A stretch of DNA of 64,000 bases from Gammaproteobacteria bacterium (lineage in GTDB: Bacteria; Pseudomonadota; Gammaproteobacteria; Steroidobacterales; Steroidobacteraceae). This document shows, one piece after another, positions 28,999-37,935 of this stretch (within the stretch, counting starts at the first letter, position 1; each line of letters begins with the position of its first letter). The stretch is taken from NCBI GenBank assembly GCA_021323735.1, contig JAJPKM010000052.1, positions 55,975 to 119,974 on the forward strand, given 5' to 3'. The translations under genes were made by a program, and so were the position numbers. The notes beneath the pieces were generated by a model. That model was not told the DNA's origin. It did not search any database and was given only the letters and a program-made list of their open reading frames with translations.

Positions 28999-30120
28999 AT
29001 GCAACGAGCCGATGAGCTTTTGGCCTGGATGGTCCTGTCGCGGGCGCCGGCGCTCGACACACCCGGCTTGCGTTGTGCCTTCGATCGGCTGGGCGGCGCT
29101 TCTGGCTTGATCAACTCCTCGGACGCCGCGCGCCGTGCCGCGGGAGTGCCTGCGGCCGCGTGTGAATTTCTCGCCACCGCTGCGCCGCATGTCCTCGAGC
29201 GGGCATGGATCGAGGATCCGACGCATCACGTGGTGCCCTTTACCGACGCGCGCTACCCCTGCGCGTTGCGCGCGCTTAGGCCGTATCCTCTGGTCCTGTA
29301 TGTCGACGGCAGTACCGATTCTTTGAACGATCCGCAGATCTCCATCGTCGGCAGTCGCAATCCGAGCGCGGCAGGCCGCAATATCGCATTCGACTTCGCC
29401 GAGTCGCTCGCCACCTGCGGCCTCGCCATTACCAGCGGACTGGCCGAGGGTATCGACAGTGCCGCTCATCGCGGGGCGCTCGCCGCGCAGGGCATCACCC
29501 TGGCTGTCTTGGGGTCCGGCGCCGATGTCATCTACCCCAAGCACAACCTAACCTTAAGCGAGGAGATTCGCCGCCAAGGTGCCTTGATCAGCGAATTCCC
29601 CCTAGGAGAGCCGCCTCGACGCGAGAATTTTCCGCGGCGAAATCGCCTAATCGCCGCTTTGAGCCTGGGCACCTTGGTCGTCGAGGCCGCGAGCCGCAGC
29701 GGTTCCTTGATCACCGCGCGGCTCGCCGGTGACCATAATCGGGAAGTTTTCGCCGTCCCCGGCTCCATCCAGAACCCCTTGAGCCGCGGCTGCCACGAAC
29801 TCATCCGCCAGGGCGCAAAATTGACCGAAACTACCGCTGACATCTTGAGCGAGCTGGACTTTTCGGCCTTTCTGGGCAGGGTAGGCGCCCGCACCGCGGC
29901 ACCCAGGCCGCTCCCGGAGATCGCCGCAGGCATGGACAAGGAACACAAAATCTTGTTAGATGCGCTCGGCTTTGAACCCGCGGACCTCGATATGTTGGTC
30001 GTCCGTACCGGATTCAAGGCAGAAGCCGTGTCCTCGATAATGCTAATCCTCGAGCTCGAGGGCCACGTTCAGGCCGCCCCCGGGGGCCGTTACTCCCGAG
30101 TCGTTAGGAGCCGGAGGTGA
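28999..30120 (+). CDS. dprA: DNA-processing protein DprA
   Basis: A 373-residue protein with an N-terminal SAM-like domain, a Rossmann core, and a C-terminal winged-helix-like domain (DKEHKILLDALGFEPADLDMLV). The core motifs are ISIVGSRNPSAAG, LAITSGLAEGIDSAAHRGAL, LAVLGSGADVIYP, FPRRNRLIAALSLGTLVVEA and REVFAVPGSIQNPLSRGCHEL. DprA loads RecA onto incoming single-stranded DNA during natural transformation. It overlaps smg by four bases (GTGA). Confidence 0.95.
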   Translation: MQRADELLAWMVLSRAPALDTPGLRCAFDRLGGASGLINSSDAARRAAGVPAAACEFLATAAPHVLERAWIEDPTHHVVPFTDARYPCALRALRPYPLVLYVDGSTDSLNDPQISIVGSRNPSAAGRNIAFDFAESLATCGLAITSGLAEGIDSAAHRGALAAQGITLAVLGSGADVIYPKHNLTLSEEIRRQGALISEFPLGEPPRRENFPRRNRLIAALSLGTLVVEAASRSGSLITARLAGDHNREVFAVPGSIQNPLSRGCHELIRQGAKLTETTADILSELDFSAFLGRVGARTAAPRPLPEIAAGMDKEHKILLDALGFEPADLDMLVVRTGFKAEAVSSIMLILELEGHVQAAPGGRYSRVVRSRR

Positions 30121-30590
30121 AAGATAACGTTCTCGATCTGCTCATTTATCTTTTCGAGAATTATATGAGTGCCGACGATGAGCCGCGGCCGGATCGAAAT
30201 ACTTTGAAGGTCGAATTGGACAAGGCCGGATTTGCCGAGCCGGATATCGAGCGGGCGCTGGAATGGCTGGATGGGCTATCGGGTGAACAGCTCGGCAAGG
30301 TCGCCGAAGCCACGGCGCGCGCGGTGCGGGTTTTCAGCAGCCAAGAGCTTGTACGGCTCGACACGGATGTGAGAGGTTATTTGATGTACTTGGAAAACGT
30401 GCGGATACTGTCCGGCACCGAGCGCGAGCTGGTCATCGACCGCTTGATGGCGCTCGAGGCCGATGAAATCGATATCGAGCAGGTGAAATGGGTCGTGCTG
30501 ATGGTCCTGTTCAGCCAGCCCGGCCAAGAGTCCGCCTACGCTCAAATGGAAGACTTAGTCTTCGAAGAGCGCATCGACGCGCTGCATTAG
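30117..30590 (+). CDS. smg: Smg family protein (DUF494)
   Basis: A 157-residue, largely helical, acidic protein starting at GTG 30117 in the dprA stop. The DUF494/Smg family is recognised from VLDLLIYLFENYMSADDEPR at the start, FSSQELVRLDTDVRGYLMYL in the middle, and the terminal VKWVVLMVLFSQPGQE. The dprA-smg-topA order is conserved in gammaproteobacteria. Its molecular function is not established. Confidence 0.93.
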   Translation: MKDNVLDLLIYLFENYMSADDEPRPDRNTLKVELDKAGFAEPDIERALEWLDGLSGEQLGKVAEATARAVRVFSSQELVRLDTDVRGYLMYLENVRILSGTERELVIDRLMALEADEIDIEQVKWVVLMVLFSQPGQESAYAQMEDLVFEERIDALH

Positions 30591-30596
30591 ACGACT

Positions 30597-33170
30597 TTGA
30601 GCAGCAACCTCGTTATCGTGGAATCGCCTGCCAAGGCGAAGACCATCAAGAAGTATCTGGGCAAGGACTTCGAAGTTCTTGCCTCCTACGGCCATGTTCG
30701 CGACCTCGTGCCCAAGGAGGGCGCGGTCGATCCGGATCACCACTTCGCCATGAAGTATCAGGTGGTCGAACGCAATCAGAAGCATGTCGACGCGATCTCG
30801 CGCGCGCTCAAGAAGGCCGACGCCTTGTTTCTGGCAACCGACCCCGATCGCGAAGGCGAAGCCATTTCATGGCATCTGTACGAACTCTTGAAAGCCCAAG
30901 GCGACCTGAAGGGCAAACACGTCAGCCGCGTAGTGTTCTACGAAATCACCAAGAACTCCGTGCGTGAGGCCATGGCGAGTCCCCGCGAGCTGTCGGTGGA
31001 CCTGGTCAATGCGCAACAAGCCCGGCGCGCCCTGGATTTCCTGGTCGGATTCAATCTGTCGCCGCTGCTGTGGAAAAAAGTGCGTCCCGGGCTGTCCGCC
31101 GGGCGGGTGCAGAGTCCGGCGCTGCGCATGATATGCGAGCGCGAGGATGAGATCGCCGCGTTCGTGGCGCGCGAGTACTGGAGCATCGACGCCGAGCTTA
31201 TGCACTCGGAACAGAAATTTCCGGGCAAGCTGGTCGAGTTTCAGGGCAACAAGGTCGAGCAATTCAGTTTTACGGACGAAGCCCAAGCGCGCGAGGTCGA
31301 GCGCACGCTCAACGAGGCCGCCAAGGGCGAACTCACCGTGCTGACGGTGGATCGCAAGCAGCGCAAGCGCAATCCGGCGCCGCCGTTCACGACCTCGACC
31401 TTGCAGCAAGAGGCCGCGCGCAAATTGGGCTTCAGTGCGCAGAAGACCATGCGCGTGGCGCAGCAGCTCTACGAAGGTGTCGACATCGGCGAAGGCCAGG
31501 TGGGTCTCATCACCTACATGCGCACCGACTCGCTCAATCTGGCCCAGGAAGCCCTCGGTCAAATCCGCGAGCTCATCGTGCAGTTGTACGGCCAGGCCGG
31601 TCTCGCCGACGAGCCGCGCATTTTCAAGACCAAGTCGAAGAACGCGCAAGAAGCGCACGAAGCGATTCGTCCGACCACCGCGGCGGTACAACCTGCGGAC
31701 ATCGAGAACAAACTCGAGCCGGACCAGTTCCGTCTGTATTCGCTGATCTGGAAACGCACCGTCGCCTGCCAAATGGCCCCCGCCATCTTCGACACGGTCA
31801 GCGTCGAAATGCGCGCCGGCGCCGAGGGCCCGAAGCGCACCGTGTTGCGCGCCAACGGCTCGACCCTGGTCAAGCCCGGTTACATATCCGTCTACCAGGA
31901 AAGCCTGGATGATGCCGTTCAAGATGACTCGGATCATGTACTGCCGCCGATGAAGGAAGGCGATCGAGTCAAGCTGGTGGGCGTCGTGCCAAGCCAACAC
32001 TTCACCGAGCCTCCGCCGCGCTTCTCCGAAGCCTCCCTGGTCAAGGCACTGGAGGAATACGGCATCGGCCGGCCGTCCACCTACGCCTCGATCATCTCCA
32101 CACTGCGCGACCGCCAGTACGTCGACATCGAAAGCCGCCGCTTCACGGCCACGGACATCGGCAAGATCGTCAGTCGTTTCCTGACCCAGTATTTCACCAC
32201 CTACGTGGACTACGACTTCACCGCCAAGATGGAAGATTCCTTGGACGCGGTGGCGAGCGGCGAGCAGGAATGGGTGCCGTTGCTGGAAAGATTCTGGAAA
32301 CCCTTCATCGACCTCGTGACCCATACGGAAACCTCCGTCAGCCGGGAAGAAGTGGCCCAGGCCCGGGACCTGGGGGTAGATCCGGTCAGCGGTAAGCCGA
32401 TGAGTGTGCGCATGGGAAGATTCGGACCCTTCGTGCAGATCGGCACCAAGGACGACGAGGACAAGCCGCGATTTGCGGGCCTGCGCCCCGGCCAAAAGAT
32501 GGACCAGATCACTCACGCGCAGGCCATGGAGCTCTTCAAGCTGCCGCGCAAGCTCGGCACCACGGCGGCGGGCGATGAAATCACGACCAATGTGGGACGT
32601 TTCGGTCCCTACGTGAAGTATGGCGCCAAGTACGTTTCGCTCAAAACCGACGACCCGTATGAAATCACGCCGGAGCGTGCGCTCGAAGTCATTCGCGAAA
32701 AGGAGATTGCGGACGCCAATCGACTGATCCTGGATTTCCCCGATGCCGGCATCCAAGTCCTGAATGGGCGCTACGGTCCCTACATCACGGACAAGGCGCG
32801 CAACGCGAAAATACCGAAGGATAAGGAGCCTAAGAGTCTGACGCTGGAGGAATGCCAAGCCCTGCTGGCGGCCGCGCCGGAACGCGGCAAATGGGGGCGC
32901 AAGGGCGGAAGCGGGTCGAAGTTCGCACCCAAAGGCGCGATCAAAAGCGCGGCGAAGGGCACCAAGGCTGCCAAGGGGACGGCGCCGGCAGCCGCGAACG
33001 CCGAAACGGCCGCCCCCGCGAAGCTCGCGGCCAAGCGCAAGAAGGCCGCCGTGAACAAGCAGGCCCCGGTAAAGCCGGCCGCGGCGCCCAAGGCCAAGGG
33101 CACGCCGGCACCCAAGAGCACCGCCAAGACCTCGGCCAAGAAGAAAAGTCCCGCAAAGAAGACATCGTAA
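30597..33170 (+). CDS. topA: DNA topoisomerase I, with basic tail
   Basis: An 857-residue type IA topoisomerase that relaxes negative supercoils. It starts at TTG 30597 (SSNLVIVESPAKAKTIKKYL). The Toprim acids are Glu9 and DPDREGE at 82-88, and the catalytic tyrosine is Tyr307 in GLITYMRTDSLNLA. The C-terminus has several Toprim_C-type repeats (GRFGPFVQIG, GRFGPYVKYG, GRYGPYITD) instead of the E. coli zinc fingers. A lysine/alanine-rich tail of about 90 residues follows; such tails are known in TopA of this group and aid DNA binding. It lies six bases after smg. Confidence 0.95.
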   Translation: MSSNLVIVESPAKAKTIKKYLGKDFEVLASYGHVRDLVPKEGAVDPDHHFAMKYQVVERNQKHVDAISRALKKADALFLATDPDREGEAISWHLYELLKAQGDLKGKHVSRVVFYEITKNSVREAMASPRELSVDLVNAQQARRALDFLVGFNLSPLLWKKVRPGLSAGRVQSPALRMICEREDEIAAFVAREYWSIDAELMHSEQKFPGKLVEFQGNKVEQFSFTDEAQAREVERTLNEAAKGELTVLTVDRKQRKRNPAPPFTTSTLQQEAARKLGFSAQKTMRVAQQLYEGVDIGEGQVGLITYMRTDSLNLAQEALGQIRELIVQLYGQAGLADEPRIFKTKSKNAQEAHEAIRPTTAAVQPADIENKLEPDQFRLYSLIWKRTVACQMAPAIFDTVSVEMRAGAEGPKRTVLRANGSTLVKPGYISVYQESLDDAVQDDSDHVLPPMKEGDRVKLVGVVPSQHFTEPPPRFSEASLVKALEEYGIGRPSTYASIISTLRDRQYVDIESRRFTATDIGKIVSRFLTQYFTTYVDYDFTAKMEDSLDAVASGEQEWVPLLERFWKPFIDLVTHTETSVSREEVAQARDLGVDPVSGKPMSVRMGRFGPFVQIGTKDDEDKPRFAGLRPGQKMDQITHAQAMELFKLPRKLGTTAAGDEITTNVGRFGPYVKYGAKYVSLKTDDPYEITPERALEVIREKEIADANRLILDFPDAGIQVLNGRYGPYITDKARNAKIPKDKEPKSLTLEECQALLAAAPERGKWGRKGGSGSKFAPKGAIKSAAKGTKAAKGTAPAAANAETAAPAKLAAKRKKAAVNKQAPVKPAAAPKAKGTPAPKSTAKTSAKKKSPAKKTS

Positions 33171-33176
33171 GGGCGA

Positions 33177-33197
33177 GCCTGCATTATTCATGAATAA
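33177..33197. repeat. Palindromic motif, copy 1
   Basis: Just after topA, the 17-base stretch 33177-33193 (GCCTG, one variable base, ATTATTCATGA) matches the motif found just after aroE at 43868. At this copy TTATTCATGAATAA (33184-33197) is a perfect 14-base palindrome. It could be an end relic of a mobile element or a transcription signal. Confidence 0.5.
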
Positions 33198-33305
33198 CTC
33201 GGGCTAGGACCCTTCTTGAGAGATCCGCTTGCCTGAGAGCGCGACGGATTTGCGGATCGTCGAGGCGCGGCCGGCGTTTGGGTATGCTCCCAAGAAGCGA
33301 CAACG

Positions 33306-34244
33306 ATGAATAGGCAAGTAATGACCGATTCCGCCGATGCATCCGCGGTCAAGCGCTACCTGATCGAGCTGCAGGATCACGTCACTGCAGCGGTCGAGAG
33401 CGTCGATTCGGCGAAATTTCGCCGCGACCGCTGGGACCGGCCTGAGGGCGGCGGCGGCGAAAGCCGTGTCTTGAGCGAAGGCGCGGTCTTCGAGCGGGCG
33501 GGAGTATCGGTCTCGCATGTATTCGGCGAGAAAATGCCGCCCTCTGCGTCGAATCAACGTCCCGAGATTGCCGGCGCGCCCTTCGAAGCCATGGGCTTGT
33601 CGCTGGTGTTCCATCCGCGCAATCCGCATGCGCCCACCACGCATTGCAATGTCCGCTTCTTCGTCGCGCGCCCCGCAAACAGCGAGGCGGTCTGGTGGTT
33701 CGGCGGCGGGTTCGACCTGACACCCTACTATCCCCATGACGAGGATGTACTTCACTGGCATCAAACCGCGCGCGATGCGTGCCGGCCGTTCGGCGCCGGC
33801 CTCTACGAGAAATACAAGGACTGGTGCGATCGCTATTTCTTCCTGCCGCATCGAAACGAAACCCGCGGCGTCGGCGGATTGTTCTTCGACGATCTGAATG
33901 AACAAGGGTTCGACCGATGCTTCGCTTTCCAGCGCAGCATCGGCGATCACTTCCTCCCGGCGTTCATGCCCATCCTGGAACGCCGCAGGGATCAGCCATA
34001 CGGGGATCGCGAGCGGCAGTTTCAACTCTACCGGCGCGGCCGCTACGTCGAATTCAACCTAGTCTACGATCGAGGCACACTGTTCGGCCTGCAGTCCCGC
34101 GGCCGCACCGAGTCCATCCTGATGTCGATGCCCCCGCTGGTTCGCTGGGATTACGATTGGCATCCCGAACCGGGATCTCCCGAAGCGCGGCTCTACGACT
34201 TTCTGCGTCCACGGGATTATCTGGCCGAGCTCATGCAGAAGTGA
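33306..34244 (+). CDS. hemF: Oxygen-dependent coproporphyrinogen-III oxidase
   Basis: HemF, 312 residues, decarboxylates coproporphyrinogen III to protoporphyrinogen IX in haem synthesis using O2. Recognisable blocks are [50 protein letters not shown], and [22 protein letters not shown] followed by [12 protein letters not shown] 33306 is taken as start; ATG 33321 is an alternative five codons later. It is preceded by a 135-base intergenic region holding the palindromic motif. Confidence 0.96.
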   Translation: MNRQVMTDSADASAVKRYLIELQDHVTAAVESVDSAKFRRDRWDRPEGGGGESRVLSEGAVFERAGVSVSHVFGEKMPPSASNQRPEIAGAPFEAMGLSLVFHPRNPHAPTTHCNVRFFVARPANSEAVWWFGGGFDLTPYYPHDEDVLHWHQTARDACRPFGAGLYEKYKDWCDRYFFLPHRNETRGVGGLFFDDLNEQGFDRCFAFQRSIGDHFLPAFMPILERRRDQPYGDRERQFQLYRRGRYVEFNLVYDRGTLFGLQSRGRTESILMSMPPLVRWDYDWHPEPGSPEARLYDFLRPRDYLAELMQK

Positions 34245-34342
34245 TTGACCGGCGTGGCCGGCAATCAACCAACCTACAAAAACATGAGCCCATACGGAGC
34301 GTAGGCAAATTGGCTTGCAAGAACGTGGTTCCAAGTAGCGAG

Positions 34343-34885
34343 TTATGCGCCGATCGACAGCCTCTCGACGGTGCAAGTCAGCGTTTCGGCACCCAGCGAT
34401 AGATACACCTGCCGGTCCGCCACGGTCAGCGCAAATTCCATGCGCCGCGCAAGTTGCGCCGCGAGCGCGGCCAGCCAAGCGCGATCCACTGCGTACAATT
34501 CCAGCGCCTCGACGCGATGAATTTTTCCGATGCGCAGCCGTGCCGCCAGCTGCTCGGCGTCCTTGTGCGTGTACACCGCAACGCGCGGCGCGAGCTTGGC
34601 CGCCCGATGCAGCCGTGCCCCGTCCGGCGCCCCGACATCTATCCAAGCCCGAAGTGCGCCCGTGAGATCGCGAACTGAAATTGCCGGCTGATCCGGCTCG
34701 GACAGACCATTCGAAAGGGCTATGCCTTCGGTGTACTCGAGACAGTACGCGAGGACACGCGTCAGCAGGTGCTCTTCGGTTTCCGATGGGTGGCGCGCCA
34801 CGCGCATATCCAGAGGCACATACACGCCGCGATCGGAATCGGCGAGTTCTATCTTGAAAGCGTAGACGGTCGCGCCGAGCGCCAT
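34343..34885 (-). CDS. yaeQ: YaeQ family protein
   Basis: A 180-residue YaeQ protein, recognised from MALGATVYAFKIELADSDRG, VARHPSETEEHLLTRVLAYC, the segment LSEPDQPAISVRDLTGALRA and AWIDVGAPDGARLHRAAKLA. YaeQ has a PD-(D/E)xK nuclease-like fold; the candidate acidic residues are in EPDQPAI and WIDVGAP. Its cellular role is not established. It lies four bases downstream of the nitronate monooxygenase gene and is probably co-transcribed with it. Confidence 0.93.
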   Translation of the reverse strand: MALGATVYAFKIELADSDRGVYVPLDMRVARHPSETEEHLLTRVLAYCLEYTEGIALSNGLSEPDQPAISVRDLTGALRAWIDVGAPDGARLHRAAKLAPRVAVYTHKDAEQLAARLRIGKIHRVEALELYAVDRAWLAALAAQLARRMEFALTVADRQVYLSLGAETLTCTVERLSIGA

Positions 34886-34889
34886 GAAT

Positions 34890-35918
34890 TTACTTCATCA
34901 GCTCACGGGTCAACGCCGCGGCAGGAATTTCCCGGCAGCCGCCGGCATTTTGGCCGCACCACAGCGAGGAGAAATCGTCTTTGCCGAGACTCTCAGCCTT
35001 CTTGCGCAGCGCGGCGAGCGCACCGCCGGCCAAGGGGAAAGCCGGCGCCGCCGTATTGATGGGACCTAAGTCCTGCATGAGCCGGTTCATGACGCCGCGT
35101 GCCGGCCGTCCGGAAAATAGATTGGTCAATGCGGTATGCGCGGCACGATCGCTGCGCAATGCGGCGCGATGTACCGCACCGGTTTTCGCCTCCGGGCACA
35201 GCAGGTACGAGGTACCGACTTGAACACCAGAAGCGCCCAGCGCCAGGGCCGCCGCGACACCTCTGGCGTCTGCGATGCCGCCCGCCGCGATCACCGGCAC
35301 CCTGACCGCGCGCACGATCTGCGGCAGAAGGGCAAACGTCCCGGCCTGAGTGGTCAGATCCTCCGACAGGAAGATGCCCCGATGGCCGCCGGCTTCGACG
35401 CCCTGCGCAATGATGGCGTCGACGCCGGCGCGCTCGAGCCAAAGCGCTTCAGCGACGGTGGTAGCCGACGCCAACACCTTGGAGCCCCAACCCTTCACGC
35501 GCTTCAGCAGATCGGCGGCCGGCAAGCCAAAGTGGAAGCTCACCACGGCAGGCTTGAATGATTCCAGCCTGTCCGCGGCGGCGGCACTGAAGGGAGCGCG
35601 CGAGGGTGCGGGCGCGTCACCCGGAGCGATTCCCAGCTCCTCGTAATACGGTTGCAGCAGTTTTCGCCATACGGCTTCCCGCCGGGCATCCGGCTCGGGC
35701 GTCGTGTGGCAAAAGAAATTCACATTGAAGGGTTTGTCGGTCTTCGCCCGAATCGCCCACAGCTCGGTCTGCATTGCGTCCAAACTCAGCATGGCGCAAG
35801 GCAGTGAACCCAAGCCGCCGGCATTGCATACGGCGATCGCCAGTTCGCTCCCCTGGGAGCCCGCCATGGGCGCTTGAATAATGGGGAATTCCACCCCGAG
35901 AAGTTCCTGCAAAGTCAT
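34890..35918 (-). CDS. Nitronate monooxygenase (2-nitropropane dioxygenase family)
   Basis: A 342-residue FMN-dependent TIM-barrel enzyme. Motifs are FPIIQAPMAGSQGSELAIAV at the N-terminus, AGGLGSLPCA, VVSFHFGLP, GVDAIIAQGVEAGGHRG with the catalytic histidine, VIAAGGIADARGVAAALALG and GASGVQVGTSYLLC for the phosphate site. It oxidises propionate-3-nitronate or similar alkyl nitronates, a detoxifying reaction. ATG 35918 has GGAGAT ahead of it. Confidence 0.92.
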   Translation of the reverse strand: MTLQELLGVEFPIIQAPMAGSQGSELAIAVCNAGGLGSLPCAMLSLDAMQTELWAIRAKTDKPFNVNFFCHTTPEPDARREAVWRKLLQPYYEELGIAPGDAPAPSRAPFSAAAADRLESFKPAVVSFHFGLPAADLLKRVKGWGSKVLASATTVAEALWLERAGVDAIIAQGVEAGGHRGIFLSEDLTTQAGTFALLPQIVRAVRVPVIAAGGIADARGVAAALALGASGVQVGTSYLLCPEAKTGAVHRAALRSDRAAHTALTNLFSGRPARGVMNRLMQDLGPINTAAPAFPLAGGALAALRKKAESLGKDDFSSLWCGQNAGGCREIPAAALTRELMK

Positions 35919-35989
35919 TGAGATCTCCGGCGCCTATTGTAACGGGCGAACCTTGCGCAAATTGACAATATCGGGCCGGCTGCGGCGTA

Positions 35990-37282
35990 ATGAGCAGCGT
36001 GCCAGATACTCTACAGACCCGTGCACCGACCACCATCGCAGGGCACGCGGCTCGCTTTGACACATCGGGACGATTGCTGCCATGGACTTCTTGGAGCGCG
36101 GCGCTGCATCGCGAAATGAACTTCTACCAGCAGTGCCCGTTCGACCATGGCTACCCGCGGTTTGTCTGCGAAACCTTTCTGGATGCCAGTTGGACTCCGA
36201 ACACGGAGCGCACCGACATCATTCCGTCGACGCAGAATGGCATGGGAATCATTTCCTATCTCAAATTTCACGCCATGAGCGCACAACAGCAGCCGGAGTG
36301 GCTGGCCACCGCGTGCTTGCTGGGCGACTACCTGGTGAAGGAAGTGCTCACGCCGGACACGGGCAAGTATCCTGCATTCACACGTTCCACGGGCCGGCGG
36401 GCGCAATTTCCGCAGCCGGCGGATTGCGGCTCGCAATCGGATCGGCCGTATGAAATTCAGCCGGATAAGGGCGGCATCGCGGGCTTCGCGTTGCTGCAGC
36501 TCTTTGAAGCCACCGGCGAGGCCAGGTATCTGGCACAGGCGTTGCAAAACGCGCGCGTGTTGGCCGCCAATCAGCAAGACGGCGACGACGCTCATTCACC
36601 CTGGCCGTTTCGCGTCGACTATCGCAGCGGCGAGGGCCGCGGACCCATATCGGGCAACATGACCTACATATTGCGCCTCTACGATCTGCTTGCGGCGCAT
36701 GGCTATGGAGAGTTCTCCACGCAGCGGCAGGCGCTATGGCGCTGGATCAAGAACCATCAAATCCCCAGCGCCGCGGGGGACGGGGCGCTGTTCGCGCAGT
36801 TCTTCGAGGATCACGACACGCCCACCAACCGCAGCGCCTGGGCACCCTTGAATCTTGCGCGCTACTTGCTCGAGAGAAAGGACTGGCTGGATCAGGACTG
36901 GCAGAGCGATTGCCGCTCGTTGATCGACTTCGTCCGCGCCAACTTCACGCATCAGGAATTCGGCTTGACCGTGTGCCATGAGCAGGATGAGGACCGCCAA
37001 GCCTGGGGTGGCGTGAATTCAACGTATGGCGCGGTCCTGGCGCTGTACGCCGGGGCTGTGGAGTCGCCGAGCTTGGCGAGCGAGGCACGCCAGGCGCTGA
37101 ACTTCACTCTCTACTCGATCGATGAGCAAGGCAGGCCTCGCGATCTGCCGCAAAGCGGCCAGCCGGGAGGCTGGCAAGAGGACGCTCACACCGATGTCAT
37201 CCACAACTATGTGGACGCCATGGGGGCGTTTCCGCAGTGGGGAGATAGCGTCGACGTCCCGCCGGAAGGCGGGTTCAGCTAG
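35990..37282 (+). CDS. Hypothetical protein with predicted alpha/alpha-toroid (glycosidase-like) pattern
   Basis: A 430-residue soluble protein without signal peptide. I do not recognise a named family. Alternating helical hairpins with aromatic and acidic loops (DKGGIAGFALLQLFEATGEA, then NMTYILRLYDLLAAHGYG, then RSAWAPLNLARYLLERKDW, then AWGGVNSTYGAVLALYAGAV) resemble six-hairpin enzymes such as unsaturated glucuronyl hydrolases, epimerases and GH88/105-like proteins. The product is hydrophilic and rich in Trp and Tyr. It is divergent from nitronate monooxygenase. The stop overlaps the end of the convergent pilZ gene by 8 bases. ATG 35990 is the start used; no clear ribosome site is seen. 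Confidence 0.7.
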   Translation: MSSVPDTLQTRAPTTIAGHAARFDTSGRLLPWTSWSAALHREMNFYQQCPFDHGYPRFVCETFLDASWTPNTERTDIIPSTQNGMGIISYLKFHAMSAQQQPEWLATACLLGDYLVKEVLTPDTGKYPAFTRSTGRRAQFPQPADCGSQSDRPYEIQPDKGGIAGFALLQLFEATGEARYLAQALQNARVLAANQQDGDDAHSPWPFRVDYRSGEGRGPISGNMTYILRLYDLLAAHGYGEFSTQRQALWRWIKNHQIPSAAGDGALFAQFFEDHDTPTNRSAWAPLNLARYLLERKDWLDQDWQSDCRSLIDFVRANFTHQEFGLTVCHEQDEDRQAWGGVNSTYGAVLALYAGAVESPSLASEARQALNFTLYSIDEQGRPRDLPQSGQPGGWQEDAHTDVIHNYVDAMGAFPQWGDSVDVPPEGGFS

Positions 37283-37688
37283 GGGTCTTTAATATCGCCT
37301 CGATGAATGCGCTGGTTGCCGCATCCACCTCGCCAAAACGCACACCGGCGCGGTATCGGCCTTTGCCCACTTCAACGCAATAGCGTACCTCGGCAGGGAT
37401 GTGAAAGGCACTGGTCTCCCCGCAGGCTTGCAGCTGCAGATCGATGACGCAGGGCTGTCCAAGCGCCAGTGCGAACGGCACCGTGATGCTGGCACCCGCG
37501 CGCGACAGATCCACCGTGTGTCCCGGGAGTACCGACATGCCCGGTACCGTCACTTGGGCGCGAATGACCACCGACCGACGCTCGTAGGTACGGCGCTCCA
37601 GGGTCGCCCGGCGGACGAGTTCATCCGCATAGTATTCGTGCGACTCATGCGACTCGACCAAGTTTTCCGCTGCAGTCCTGCTCATCAT
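37275..37688 (-). CDS. PilZ domain-containing protein
   Basis: A 137-residue protein with a single PilZ domain, the usual cyclic-di-GMP receptor. The N-terminal arginine motif lies in RRTYERRSVVIRAQV and the second motif is DLSRAGASITV (D/NxSxxG). The last strand includes RAGVRFGEVD. Two ATG codons lie in tandem at 37688 and 37685 behind GGGAGAA. With the GGDEF-EAL protein at 50.6-53.0 kb it forms part of c-di-GMP signalling visible here, but target and location are unknown. Confidence 0.85.
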   Translation of the reverse strand: MMSRTAAENLVESHESHEYYADELVRRATLERRTYERRSVVIRAQVTVPGMSVLPGHTVDLSRAGASITVPFALALGQPCVIDLQLQACGETSAFHIPAEVRYCVEVGKGRYRAGVRFGEVDAATSAFIEAILKTPS

Positions 37689-37935
37689 CCCGTTCTCCCG
37701 CCCTGACGTTATGCCCAGGCATCACTCGTAGAATGGTAGCCGATACCGCGCGTTGAGCACCGCGCCAACTGTGACCTGCTACACGATTCCAAGTGCCGCC
37801 CGTGGAAGATGTCAAATTGCCGGCGCCGGGCAACCGCGCGCCGGCCACATCGCAGGCGCCCAAGCTGAACCATTCATCCGAAAACAAAGGGCGGATTCTT
37901 CCACGCCCACGAACTGCCAGGAAGCCGGCGATTCC

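Noticed and set aside
30867..33191. Long open frame (774 codons) on the minus strand
   Set aside because: It lies wholly antisense to topA, and its translation is low-complexity Arg/Leu/Gly/His-rich as expected from a GC-rich shadow frame; topA has all family motifs.
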